Assembly (NCBI RefSeq): GCF_019443445.1
Contig: NZ_CP080378.1
Span: 3,782,001-3,846,000 of the forward strand
Source of the DNA: Massilia sp. PAMC28688
GTDB taxonomy: Bacteria > Pseudomonadota > Gammaproteobacteria > Burkholderiales > Burkholderiaceae_D
Length of the DNA: 64,000 nt
Direction: 5' to 3'
Shown here: positions 47,257-54,873 of the stretch, piece by piece
Layout of the letters: every line of letters begins with the position of its first letter
Position numbering within the stretch: the first letter of the stretch is position 1
The notes under the pieces: generated by a model
What the model saw: the letters and a program-made list of their open reading frames with translations, nothing else
What the model was told of the DNA's origin: nothing
Databases searched by the model: none
Position numbers and translations under genes: made by a program

Positions 47257-48099
47257 CTACAGCGCTGTGCGTAACGCGAACAGTTCCGGGAACAACACCA
47301 CGTCGAGCATCTTGCGCAGGTAGCTCACGCCCGCCGTGCCACCCGTGCCGGTCTTGAAGCCAATGATGCGCTCCACGGTCGTCACATGCCGGAAGCGCCA
47401 GAAGCGGAAGGCGGTCTCCAGGTCCACCAGCTTTTCGGCCAGCTCGTACAATGCCCAGTGCTGCGTCGGGTCCTGGTACACGCCAAGCCACGCGGCCTTA
47501 ACCGATTCGTCGTGGCGGGTGGGCTGTGTCCAGTCGCCATTGAGGCGTTCCGGCGCAATCGCAAAGCCGCTGCGTGACAGCAGCATGACTGCCTCGTCAT
47601 ACACCGACGGCGCATTGAGTTCACGCTCCAGAATCGCATGGGCTTCCGGAGCTGTGGAGTGAACGGTGAGCAGGGAAGGGTTTTTATTCCCTAAGATGAA
47701 TTCCAGTTCGCGGTACTGATACGACTGGAAGCCCGACGACGCCCCCAGAAACGGTCGGATCGCCGTGTACTCCGGCGGCGTCATGGTCGCCAGCACGTCC
47801 CAGGCATGCACCAGCTGGTCCATGATGCGTGCCACGCGCGCGAGCATCTTGAAAGCCGGGGGCAGCTCGCCCGCGCGCAGGTTCACGCGCACGGCCTGCA
47901 TTTCATGCAGCATCAGCTTGAGCCACAGTTCACTGGTCTGGTGCTGGATGATAAAGAGCATCTCGTTGTGATTGGGCGAGCGCGGATGCTGGGCATTGAG
48001 GATCTGCTCCAGGCCCAGGTAGTCGCCATAGCTCATCGCCTCGCTGAAATCCATCTTGGCGCCGTGCCAGCTCATTGGGCACTTCTGTTCGTCGGACAT
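47257..48099 (-). CDS. kynA: Tryptophan 2,3-dioxygenase
   Basis: This 280-residue heme enzyme opens the indole ring of L-tryptophan to give N-formylkynurenine. Family landmarks: [36 protein letters not shown] (substrate region), [16 protein letters not shown], and [25 protein letters not shown], which contains the proximal heme His. ATG 48099 starts at [14 protein letters not shown]; sequence upstream in frame belongs antisense to kynU and is not part of the gene. It is 11 bases downstream of kynU. It is close to the 279-residue size typical of bacterial TDO. Confidence 0.95.
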   Translation of the reverse strand: MSDEQKCPMSWHGAKMDFSEAMSYGDYLGLEQILNAQHPRSPNHNEMLFIIQHQTSELWLKLMLHEMQAVRVNLRAGELPPAFKMLARVARIMDQLVHAWDVLATMTPPEYTAIRPFLGASSGFQSYQYRELEFILGNKNPSLLTVHSTAPEAHAILERELNAPSVYDEAVMLLSRSGFAIAPERLNGDWTQPTRHDESVKAAWLGVYQDPTQHWALYELAEKLVDLETAFRFWRFRHVTTVERIIGFKTGTGGTAGVSYLRKMLDVVLFPELFALRTAL

Positions 48100-48110
48100 G
48101 GGTTTGCCTT

Positions 48111-49355
48111 TCAAGTAACGGCGCTGCGCTGCGCGGTCACATCGTAATCCTGGTGGTCGAGGATGTGCTGGAGGATCTCCACGGCGTCCCATACATCGGC
48201 AAAGCTGGTGTACAGGGGTGTGAAGCCGAAACGCATGATGGCCGGCTCGCGGTAGTCGCCAATCACGCCGCGTGCGATCAGCGCCCGCATCACTGCGTAG
48301 CCATGCGGGTGGGTGAAGCTGACCTGGCTGCCGCGCCGTGCATGCTCGCGCGGGGTCACCAGCGCCAGAGGATGGCCGCCGCAGCGCGCCTCCACCAGCG
48401 TGATGAATAGGTCGGTCAGGGCCAGCGACTTGGCGCGAATGGCGTGCATGCTGGTCTTCTCGAATATCTCCAGCCCGCACTCGACCATCGCCAGCGACAC
48501 CACCGGCTGCGTGCCGCACTGGGCGCGCCCTATGCCCTCACACGGCGCGTACTGAGGCGCCATCGCAAACGGTGTGGCGTGACTCCACCAGCCCCACAGC
48601 GGCTGGTGAAACCGATGCTGGTGCCGTGCAGGCACCCAGATAAACGCGGGCGCACCGGGGCCGCCATTCAAATACTTGTATGTGCAGCCAACGGCCATGT
48701 CGGCGCCGGCCGCATGCAGGTCCAGCGGCACGGCGCCGGCTGAATGGGCCAGGTCCCACACTATCAGCGCACCCTGGGCATGGGCGTGGGCCGACATGGC
48801 AGCCATGTCATGCTGGTAGCCGGTGCGGTAGTTGACATGGGTGAGCATGACCAGCGCGGTCTCGCTGTTAATGGCAGATGTCAGCTCGTCCACCGAGTCG
48901 ACCAGGCGCACCGTGTAGCCGCGGTCGAGCCATGTGGCCAGTCCCTCTGCCATGTAGATGTCGGTCGGGAAGTTGCTGCGCTCGGTGACGATCACACGCC
49001 GGCCAGCGTGCTCGCCCGCCGCCTGCATGTGCAGCGCCGCCGCCAGCGCCTTGAACAGATTCAGCGAGGTGGTGTCGCCCACCACCACTTCCCCAGCTTG
49101 TGCGCCCAGCAGGGGAGCGAGGCGGTCACCGAGCCGCTTGGGCATGTCGAACCAGCCGGCGCTGTTCCAGCTGCGGATCAGGTCCGTGCCCCACTCCTGG
49201 GCGATGACTTGCTGGGCGCGCGGCAGGGCAGCACGGGGCATCGCGCCCAGGGAGTTGCCATCGAGGTAGATGACGCCCTCGGGCAGGGCAAACAGCTGGC
49301 GCAGGGGTGCAAGCGCGTCGTCGGCGTCACGCGCCAGACAGTCGTTACGGGTCAT
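48111..49355 (-). CDS. kynU: Kynureninase
   Basis: This 414-residue PLP enzyme cleaves kynurenine to anthranilate and alanine. It has [11 protein letters not shown] near the N-terminus, [15 protein letters not shown], and the PLP lysine in [16 protein letters not shown], followed by [10 protein letters not shown] typical of kynureninases. ATG 49355 has AAGG six bases upstream; ATGs at 49358 and 49370 are alternatives. It is the first gene of a kynU-kynA operon. kynB (kynurenine formamidase), usually the third gene of this operon in pseudomonads and Burkholderiales, is not in this window, nor is kynR. Confidence 0.94.
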   Translation of the reverse strand: MTRNDCLARDADDALAPLRQLFALPEGVIYLDGNSLGAMPRAALPRAQQVIAQEWGTDLIRSWNSAGWFDMPKRLGDRLAPLLGAQAGEVVVGDTTSLNLFKALAAALHMQAAGEHAGRRVIVTERSNFPTDIYMAEGLATWLDRGYTVRLVDSVDELTSAINSETALVMLTHVNYRTGYQHDMAAMSAHAHAQGALIVWDLAHSAGAVPLDLHAAGADMAVGCTYKYLNGGPGAPAFIWVPARHQHRFHQPLWGWWSHATPFAMAPQYAPCEGIGRAQCGTQPVVSLAMVECGLEIFEKTSMHAIRAKSLALTDLFITLVEARCGGHPLALVTPREHARRGSQVSFTHPHGYAVMRALIARGVIGDYREPAIMRFGFTPLYTSFADVWDAVEILQHILDHQDYDVTAQRSAVT

Positions 49356-49378
49356 CATGGGCCTTAACATACTTGAAG

Positions 49379-49394
49379 CCTCAAATACTTGAGG
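49379..49394 (-). promoter_or_regulatory. Candidate operator of the kynU-kynA operon
   Basis: CCTCAA and TTGAGG form a perfect inverted repeat around ATAC (49379-49394), 24 bases upstream of the kynU start. An overlapping direct repeat, ATACTTGA, occurs at 49369 and 49385. Lrp/AsnC-type KynR regulators bind upstream of kyn operons in other proteobacteria, so this could be the site; no kynR gene is adjacent. Confidence 0.5.
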
Positions 49395-49444
49395 GAAGGG
49401 CAGCAGTTTAACAAGTTTTCACCTGACAGTGACAGGATAGGCGC

Positions 49445-49484
49445 CATCATCAGGGTGCAGGTCGAATCCCTGTCTGAAATGATG
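49445..49484. other. Structured element with tRNA T-arm-like hairpin
   Basis: CATCAT (49445-49450) pairs with ATGATG (49479-49484), and CAGGG (49451-49455) pairs with CCCTG (49468-49472). Inside, GCAGG-TCGAATC-CCTGT can alternatively fold as a tRNA T-arm-like stem and loop. No complete tRNA can be drawn around it. It may be a remnant or a small structured RNA in the kynU-flhD spacer. Confidence 0.35.
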
Positions 49485-49538
49485 TCTGCTTTGTAAGCAA
49501 TGCCGCCCACAGTCCGCGCCCGAATTTTTTCTAAATTT

Positions 49539-49641
49539 TTTTGAAAAGTGCCCTAAAGTTTTCGCCACCCGCACCGTTACCGATTCAGACAGGCGGAGAA
49601 GGGCTTCAAAAATATTTTGAAATTACCCTCAAGTTCTCCGA
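49539..49641 (+). promoter_or_regulatory. Two related direct repeats upstream of flhD, each with a sigma-28-like element
   Basis: The blocks starting at 49539 and 49615 align: TTTTGAAA, then CCCTAAAGTT or CCCTCAAGTT, then 15 bases after the T(A/C)AA core a box ACCGTTAC or GACGTAAC. This resembles the FliA layout TAAA-N15-GCCGATAA with several mismatches. The second copy is preceded by an inverted repeat TTCAAAA/TTTTGAA (49605-49621). The rest of the 564-base spacer (49371-49934) has no gene. Confidence 0.4.
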
Positions 49642-49771
49642 AAGTTTGACGTAACCGGTACAGGACGACGAAAAAGCCACTATTTTTTCCGTGCGTGCCG
49701 GCGTAGTTCCTACAGAAAATCATCGCTCATTCCGCCCTGTTATCATAGGGGCGCGACAATGATCCGTCAGG

Positions 49772-49786
49772 GTTTGTCAGACAAAC
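49772..49786. promoter_or_regulatory. Perfect inverted repeat in the flhDC leader region
   Basis: GTTTGTC-A-GACAAAC is a perfect 15-base palindrome, extendable outward by AGG/CCT with one unpaired base. It lies about 150 bases before flhD and could be an operator or an mRNA hairpin acting on the master-regulator transcript. Confidence 0.45.
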
Positions 49787-49934
49787 TCCTACGGCGCTAT
49801 CTCGTTTACTCGTACCTGAAATACAGCCGGCGACCTATTCCTGATTTGTTGCCTCAGGTCCAGAATGTATCTCATCGGCAATAGGACACGGCGTCCGGAA
49901 CGGTGCCGACACTAACGGATTCTAGGAGATGGAC

Positions 49935-50252
49935 ATGACTGCGAACGATATGATGGCTGAAATTCGGGATGCCAACCTCAGCTACCTGATGCTTGCGCAA
50001 CAGATGATTCGTGCTGACAAGGTCACTGCGATTTTCCGTCTTGGCATCGGCGCCGAAATTGCCGACCTGATCGAAAACATGAGCAATGCCCAGATCCTCA
50101 AGCTCGCCGGCGGCAACATGATGCTGGCCCGCTTCCGCTTTGACGACGGCGCCATCCTCTCCATGCTGACCAATTACAACAAGGACCGGGTGCTGGCCCA
50201 GTCCCACGCCGCCATCCTCATGGCTGGCCAGCCAGTCGAAGAAATTGCTTAA
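49935..50252 (+). CDS. flhD: Flagellar master regulator subunit FlhD
   Basis: This 105-residue protein aligns with FlhD throughout: EIRDANLSYLMLAQQMIRADK, FRLGIGAEIADLIENMS, and LKLAGGNMMLARFRFDD. FlhD binds FlhC to form the FlhD4C2 activator of class II flagellar operons. ATG 49935 has AGGAG six bases upstream, whereas ATG 49929 would leave almost no spacing, so the later start is chosen. flhC follows after 91 bases. Confidence 0.95.
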   Translation: MTANDMMAEIRDANLSYLMLAQQMIRADKVTAIFRLGIGAEIADLIENMSNAQILKLAGGNMMLARFRFDDGAILSMLTNYNKDRVLAQSHAAILMAGQPVEEIA

Positions 50253-50343
50253 ACGGACATCGCTCAGGTTGTCCCTGGCGGGGCAGCGTGCATAATCAGG
50301 GCCATCGATCCTTAACGAAGCGCCAGCGACGGAGAGCGCGTTC

Positions 50344-50895
50344 ATGAGCAAAAAAAGTGTGGTGACGGAAGCGCAGGAAATTCAGCTGGCGATCGAACTG
50401 ATCCAGCTTGGCGCCCGCCTCCAGCTGCTCGAAACCGAAGTGTCCCTGTCGCGCGAACGCTTGATCAAGCTGTACAAGGAACTCAAGGGCGCCTCGCCGC
50501 CCAAGGGCATGCTGCCGTTTTCCACCGACTGGTTCCTGACGTGGCAGCCCAATATCCATGCTTCACTGTTCATCAATATCCATAAATTCCTGGTCGACCA
50601 TGCCGGTGCCACCGGTATCGAAGCGGTCATGAAAGCCTACAAGCTGTACCTCGAACAGATGCCGCCCGAGCCGGGCGAGGAGCCGCTCCTGTCGCTCACG
50701 CGCGCCTGGACCCTGGTGCGCTTTTTCCACAGCAAGATGCTGGCCATGGCCACTTGCAAGAAATGCCAGGGCAAGTTCGTGGTCAATTGCATGGACCTCA
50801 ATGCCGACTACCTGTGCGGCCTGTGCCACATGCCTTCCCGCGCCGGCAAGACCAAGAAGTCGCGCGATGCGGCCGCGGCGGGCAACGACGCGTGA
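50344..50895 (+). CDS. flhC: Flagellar master regulator subunit FlhC
   Basis: This 183-residue zinc protein is the DNA-contacting partner of FlhD. The four zinc cysteines are C138 and C141 (CKKC) and C158 and C161 (CGLC), one position off the E. coli numbering. The N-terminal [22 protein letters not shown] helix and [17 protein letters not shown] are typical. A short Lys/Ala-rich tail ends the protein. The downstream methyltransferase gene starts only 34 bases later and may share the transcript. Confidence 0.96.
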   Translation: MSKKSVVTEAQEIQLAIELIQLGARLQLLETEVSLSRERLIKLYKELKGASPPKGMLPFSTDWFLTWQPNIHASLFINIHKFLVDHAGATGIEAVMKAYKLYLEQMPPEPGEEPLLSLTRAWTLVRFFHSKMLAMATCKKCQGKFVVNCMDLNADYLCGLCHMPSRAGKTKKSRDAAAAGNDA

Positions 50896-50929
50896 GGCGC
50901 CTCCCGGTTCCCATGCGCGAGGGCAGGGC

Positions 50930-51703
50930 GTGAGCCTTGCCCTTTTTCGTATCTGGCGCGCCCCTGCCGTGCAGGCGCTGCTGCTGCAGTGCGCCGCCTT
51001 TCCGCTGACCCTGCTGTGCGTGTATGCGCTGGCGCGCGCGGGACTGCCGGTCGGCGACGTGACGGTGGCACTCGTGCAAGGGGGGCTTGCCGCTTCGCTC
51101 ACGCGCTGGCGCGGCCTGGCCGTGTGGTGGATCGGCATCGAGCTGGTGTTTCCCCTGGCGCTGGTGCAGGCACTGACCCTGGCCATCCCGCCGGCCGTAT
51201 TCCTTGGCCTGTTCCTGTTCCTGCTGGTCGTGTACTGGTCCACTTTCCGCACCCAGGTGCCGTATTACCCGTCCGGGCGCCGCGTGTGGGACGAGGTGGC
51301 GCAGCTCTTGCCCGCTGGGCGCCCGGTGCGCGCCATCGACATTGGCAGCGGCCTCGGCGGGCTGGTGCTGGAACTGGCGCGCCGCCGCCCCGATGCCCGC
51401 GTCGACGGGATCGAACTGGCACCCCTGCCGTGGCTGATCGCGCGCCTGCGTGCGCTTGCCATGCCTGGAAAACGGGTCCGTTTTCTGCTTGGCGATTATG
51501 AAGCATTGGACTTTGGCCAATACGATCTGGTGTTCGCCTACCTGTCGCCGGCAGCCATGAGCGCCCTGTGGCACAAGGCGGCGCGCGAAATGAAAACAGG
51601 CAGCATATTGGCCAGTTATGAATTCTTGATAACGGAAAAAACGCCGGATCTTAGCATTGTGCCAAAGGGCCGGGGACCATCGCTTTATGTATGGCACTTT
51701 TAG
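50930..51703 (+). CDS. Membrane-anchored class I SAM-dependent methyltransferase
   Basis: This 257-residue protein has three to four hydrophobic helices in its first ~105 residues (PLTLLCVYALARAGL, WWIGIELVFPLALVQALTL, AVFLGLFLFLLVVYW) and then a Rossmann methyltransferase domain with motif I AIDIGSGLGGLVLELA (135-150) and the acidic VDGIELAPLPWL. GTG 50930 follows AGGG; sequence further upstream in the frame overlaps flhC and is not convincing. Its position between flhC and motA suggests co-expression with the flagellar regulon. The substrate is unknown; membrane placement might suit a lipid, quinone or membrane-protein target. Confidence 0.78.
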   Translation: MSLALFRIWRAPAVQALLLQCAAFPLTLLCVYALARAGLPVGDVTVALVQGGLAASLTRWRGLAVWWIGIELVFPLALVQALTLAIPPAVFLGLFLFLLVVYWSTFRTQVPYYPSGRRVWDEVAQLLPAGRPVRAIDIGSGLGGLVLELARRRPDARVDGIELAPLPWLIARLRALAMPGKRVRFLLGDYEALDFGQYDLVFAYLSPAAMSALWHKAAREMKTGSILASYEFLITEKTPDLSIVPKGRGPSLYVWHF

Positions 51704-51877
51704 GCGACAAACCCGGCGTTTTCCCTTGCCCGGCACGCATTTGCAAGCTATTGTAGTTACCGTACGTAAATTAATTGCGCCCGTCGTTGCCGATCTTTTG
51801 GCATTTTGCATACCTTGTTTTCAGTATGAAAATGTTGATCGGGCACCGGGCCGTTTTCACTTGGGGAGTCAGCGCTT

Positions 51878-52738
51878 TTGTTAGTCATTGTCGGATACAT
51901 CATCGTGTGTGTGTCGGTGTTCGGCGGCTTCGCATTAGCCGGCGGCCACCTGGCCACGCTGTTCCAGCCCATCGAATTGCTCATGATTGGCGGCGCGGCG
52001 CTGGGCGCATTTTTCGTCGGTAACAACGGCAAGGCAATCAAGGCAACGATGAAGGCTTTGCCTTCGCTGTTCAAGGGCTCGCGCCACACCCGGGAACTGT
52101 ACATGGAAATGATGTCGCTGCTGTTCGACGTCCTGTCCAAGGTGCGCAAGGAAGGCTTGATGTCGATCGAAGGCGATATTGAAAAGCCCGAAGACAGCCC
52201 CGTGTTTTCCAAGTATCCGGGCGTGCTAGCCGACCACCACATCGTCGAATTCATGACCGACTACCTGCGCCTGATGGTGTCCGGGAACATGGATGCCTTC
52301 CAGATCGAAAACCTGATGGACAATGAAATCGAGACCCACCACCACGAAGGCGCCGTGCCGGCCCACGTGATCGCCAAGCTGGGCGACGGCCTGCCGGCAT
52401 TTGGCATCGTGGCCGCGGTGATGGGCGTGGTGCACACGATGGAATCGGTGGGCATTCCCCCGGCCGAACTGGGCATCCTGATCGCCAAGGCGCTGGTGGG
52501 CACCTTCCTCGGCATTTTGCTGGCCTATGGCTTTGTCGGCCCGCTGGCCAACCTGCTGGAACAGAAGCTGGAAGAAGAAGCGAAGATGTTCCAGTGCGTG
52601 AAGGTGACCCTGCTGGCCAGCCTGAACGGCTACGCGCCGGCGCTGGCGGTGGAATTCGGACGCAAGGTCTTGTACTCGACGGAGCGGCCAACCTTCGCCG
52701 AGCTGGAAGACCATATCAAGAAGTCCAAGGCCAAATAA
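51878..52738 (+). CDS. motA: Flagellar motor stator protein MotA
   Basis: This 286-residue protein has four membrane helices and the large cytoplasmic loop that touches FliG. The recognisable pieces are VGYIIVCVSVFGGFALAGGH, IGGAALGAFFVGN, the loop with ETHHHEGAVPAHVIAKLGDGLPAFGIVAAVMGVVHTM, and the C-terminal helix GTFLGILLAYGFVGPLAN, which holds conserved motor prolines nearby. The start is TTG 51878, supported by GGGGAG nine bases upstream and by alignment to MotA starts. It forms the proton-driven stator with MotB, whose gene follows after 119 bases. Confidence 0.95.
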   Translation: MLVIVGYIIVCVSVFGGFALAGGHLATLFQPIELLMIGGAALGAFFVGNNGKAIKATMKALPSLFKGSRHTRELYMEMMSLLFDVLSKVRKEGLMSIEGDIEKPEDSPVFSKYPGVLADHHIVEFMTDYLRLMVSGNMDAFQIENLMDNEIETHHHEGAVPAHVIAKLGDGLPAFGIVAAVMGVVHTMESVGIPPAELGILIAKALVGTFLGILLAYGFVGPLANLLEQKLEEEAKMFQCVKVTLLASLNGYAPALAVEFGRKVLYSTERPTFAELEDHIKKSKAK

Positions 52739-52857
52739 GGTTAAGCAAGGCCGGTTAAACCAGGCCGAGTCGGTACCAGACCAAGAACGAGCACGCAAGA
52801 AAAGAGCGAAGGTGCAAGCCATGAACAATCCACGCACGATGCGCTGCCGGGGTGCCT

Positions 52858-53814
52858 ATGTCCGATGAGGGAATGCGCCCGATTATCGTCAAGCGCATCA
52901 AGAAGGGCGGCGGCGGCCACCATGGCGGCGCCTGGAAGATCGCGTACGCCGACTTCGTCACGGCCATGATGGCCTTCTTCCTGCTCATGTGGCTGCTCGG
53001 CTCGACCAGCAAGGGTGACTTGCAAGGCATCGCCGAATATTTCGACAATCCGCTCAAGGTGGCCATGTCGGGCGGCTCGGGCAGCGGCGACAGTTCGTCC
53101 GTGATCCAGGGGGGCGGCGCGGACCTGTCGCGCCGCAACGGCCAGGTAAAAAAGGGCGACACGGCGCCGGAAAAGAAAACCTACGACCTCAAGGCGGCCA
53201 AGGCCCTGCTCGAGGCCGAGGAAGCGGGCCGCCTGAAGGCACTCAAGGCCAGGATCGAGGCGACCATCCAGGCCAACCCGCTGCTGCGCAAATATGAAAA
53301 GCAGCTGCTGCTCGATATCACCAGTGAAGGCTTGCGCATCCAGATTGTCGATGAACAGAACCGTCCCATGTTCGCCACCGGCAGCGCCAGGCTCAATGAT
53401 TACACGGCCGAGATCTTGCACGTGATCGGGATGGTGCTCAATGAAGTGCCGAACCGGGTCGGCCTGTCGGGCCATACCGATTCAACGCCCTACATGACCG
53501 ACACCGGCTACAGCAACTGGGAACTGTCGGCCGACCGCGCCAACGCGTCGCGCCGGGCGCTCGTCATCGGCGGCATGAGCGACGCCAAGATCCTGCGCGT
53601 GGTCGGTCTGGCATCGGCCGCGCACCTGGACCGCAAGGACCCGTTCAATGCCATCAACCGCCGCATCAGCATTATCGTGATGAACAAGCGCACCGAGGAA
53701 GCGGTGCTGCGCGATGGCGCCTCGCTTGACGTGCCGGGCGAACCGGCGGCCGCGGCCCAGGCGCTGGCGCCGCTGGCCCCGGGCAAGCCCGGCGCGCCAG
53801 AGGCGCAGCCCTGA
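52858..53814 (+). CDS. motB: Flagellar motor stator protein MotB
   Basis: This 318-residue protein has a single membrane helix with the proton-binding D32 (WKIAYADFVTAMMAFFLLMWLL), the same number as in E. coli MotB. The plug/linker follows and then an OmpA-like peptidoglycan-binding domain (ATGSARLNDYTAEIL, LSGHTDSTPY, NWELSADRANASRRAL, NRRISIIV). The Pro/Ala tail is disordered. ATG 52858 is chosen over an in-frame GTG two codons earlier. D32 is intact, so the stator should be functional. Confidence 0.95.
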   Translation: MSDEGMRPIIVKRIKKGGGGHHGGAWKIAYADFVTAMMAFFLLMWLLGSTSKGDLQGIAEYFDNPLKVAMSGGSGSGDSSSVIQGGGADLSRRNGQVKKGDTAPEKKTYDLKAAKALLEAEEAGRLKALKARIEATIQANPLLRKYEKQLLLDITSEGLRIQIVDEQNRPMFATGSARLNDYTAEILHVIGMVLNEVPNRVGLSGHTDSTPYMTDTGYSNWELSADRANASRRALVIGGMSDAKILRVVGLASAAHLDRKDPFNAINRRISIIVMNKRTEEAVLRDGASLDVPGEPAAAAQALAPLAPGKPGAPEAQP

Positions 53815-53837
53815 ACGGCGCTTATTGGAGAACCCGC

Positions 53838-54386
53838 ATGACCAGAAAAAAAATCCTCGGTTCGCATGTCAAGCGCCTGCTGTCGGGCGTCTCGGACCAC
53901 GGCAAGCGCCATCTGACCGAGGTCGAGACCGACCTGGTACAGACCGAGCTGCTGCTCGAGGAAGCCATCGACAAGCTCACCACCAGCTTCATGGCCATCC
54001 ATGCCGCCGTCGGCGAACGCCAGGAAGCGATCGACCTGCTGCTGGCCGGCGGCACGCCCAGCGCGCAGCAATGTGCGCACCTGGGCGCCATGGCGGGCGA
54101 AGTGGGCGCGCACGTGAACACGGCCATCACGAGCATGCAGTTCCAGGACATGACGAGCCAGCTGATCGACCGCACCATCAAGCGCGTGACCGGCCTGCGC
54201 GCCTTTCTCGGTACCCTCGGCGCCCATGGCGCTGCGGTGGCTCCCGAGAGCGACAGCGAGGAAATCGTGGAGCTGCTGGGCAAAGTCAGCATGGCGCTGG
54301 CGATCCAGTCGCTCGAACTGCGCAGCGTGCTGCGCAAGGCAGTGACCCAGCAGCACATGGAAAGCGGCGACATCGAACTGTTCTGA
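53838..54386 (+). CDS. CheZ-like chemotaxis protein without the CheY-binding tail
   Basis: This 182-residue helical protein carries the phosphatase-type motif QFQDMTSQ, with D104 and Q108 spaced like the catalytic Asp and Gln of CheZ. It ends in DIELF and lacks the flexible linker and DDLLDSLGF peptide by which CheZ grips CheY, which the second homologue (62511-63179) has. It could dephosphorylate a different CheY, act as a partner of CheZ, or have lost activity. It lies 23 bases after motB and 76 bases before the first cheY. Confidence 0.75.
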   Translation: MTRKKILGSHVKRLLSGVSDHGKRHLTEVETDLVQTELLLEEAIDKLTTSFMAIHAAVGERQEAIDLLLAGGTPSAQQCAHLGAMAGEVGAHVNTAITSMQFQDMTSQLIDRTIKRVTGLRAFLGTLGAHGAAVAPESDSEEIVELLGKVSMALAIQSLELRSVLRKAVTQQHMESGDIELF

Positions 54387-54462
54387 CGGCGCCCATGGTC
54401 GCAGCGTCAGTCCACTTATTAACAAGGGCATGTGCCCGGAACTACCCCAAGCAGGAGCAATG

Positions 54463-54828
54463 ATGGCTAAAACAATACTCGCAGTCGACGATTCCAGTTC
54501 CTTGCGCCAGATGGTCGCCTTCAGCCTCAAGGCCGCCGGATATCTGGTGGTGGAAGCGGTCGACGGCCAGGATGGCCTGGAAAAGGCAAAGCTGCAGTCG
54601 GTCGACCTGGTGCTCACCGACCAGAACATGCCGCGCATGGACGGCCTGACGCTGATCAAGCATCTGCGCACGCTGCCGACCTATGAAAAGACCCCGATCC
54701 TGATGCTCACCACCGAGTCGTCCGACGAAATGAAGAACAAGGGCCGGGCGGCCGGCGCCAACGGCTGGCTGGTCAAGCCTTTCGACCCGCAGCGCCTGAT
54801 CGAAGTGGTCAAGAAGGTCATCGGCTAA
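54463..54828 (+). CDS. cheY: Chemotaxis response regulator CheY (first copy)
   Basis: This 121-residue receiver has D9-D10, phospho-acceptor D53 (LVLTDQNMPRMDGL), a TTESS switch Thr region and K in WLVKPFDP. It resembles the CheY subgroup placed before cheA in many betaproteobacteria (long che operons). It differs clearly from the second CheY at 62111, so the two probably divide roles, such as motor binding versus phosphate sink. ATG 54463 has AGGAG five bases upstream; ATG 54460 is directly adjacent. Confidence 0.92.
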   Translation: MAKTILAVDDSSSLRQMVAFSLKAAGYLVVEAVDGQDGLEKAKLQSVDLVLTDQNMPRMDGLTLIKHLRTLPTYEKTPILMLTTESSDEMKNKGRAAGANGWLVKPFDPQRLIEVVKKVIG

Positions 54829-54873
54829 GTGCCGGGAGCACGAGATGCATCGAGAAATTGACGGAGCCCCATC

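Noticed and set aside
49440..49530. tRNA gene
   Set aside because: A T-arm-like stem-loop is present, but no D-arm, anticodon arm and acceptor can be arranged around it on either strand.
51767..51796. Canonical sigma-28 promoter for motA (TAAA ... GCCGATCT)
   Set aside because: The boxes are recognisable but the spacing is 18 instead of 15 bases, so I do not call it.
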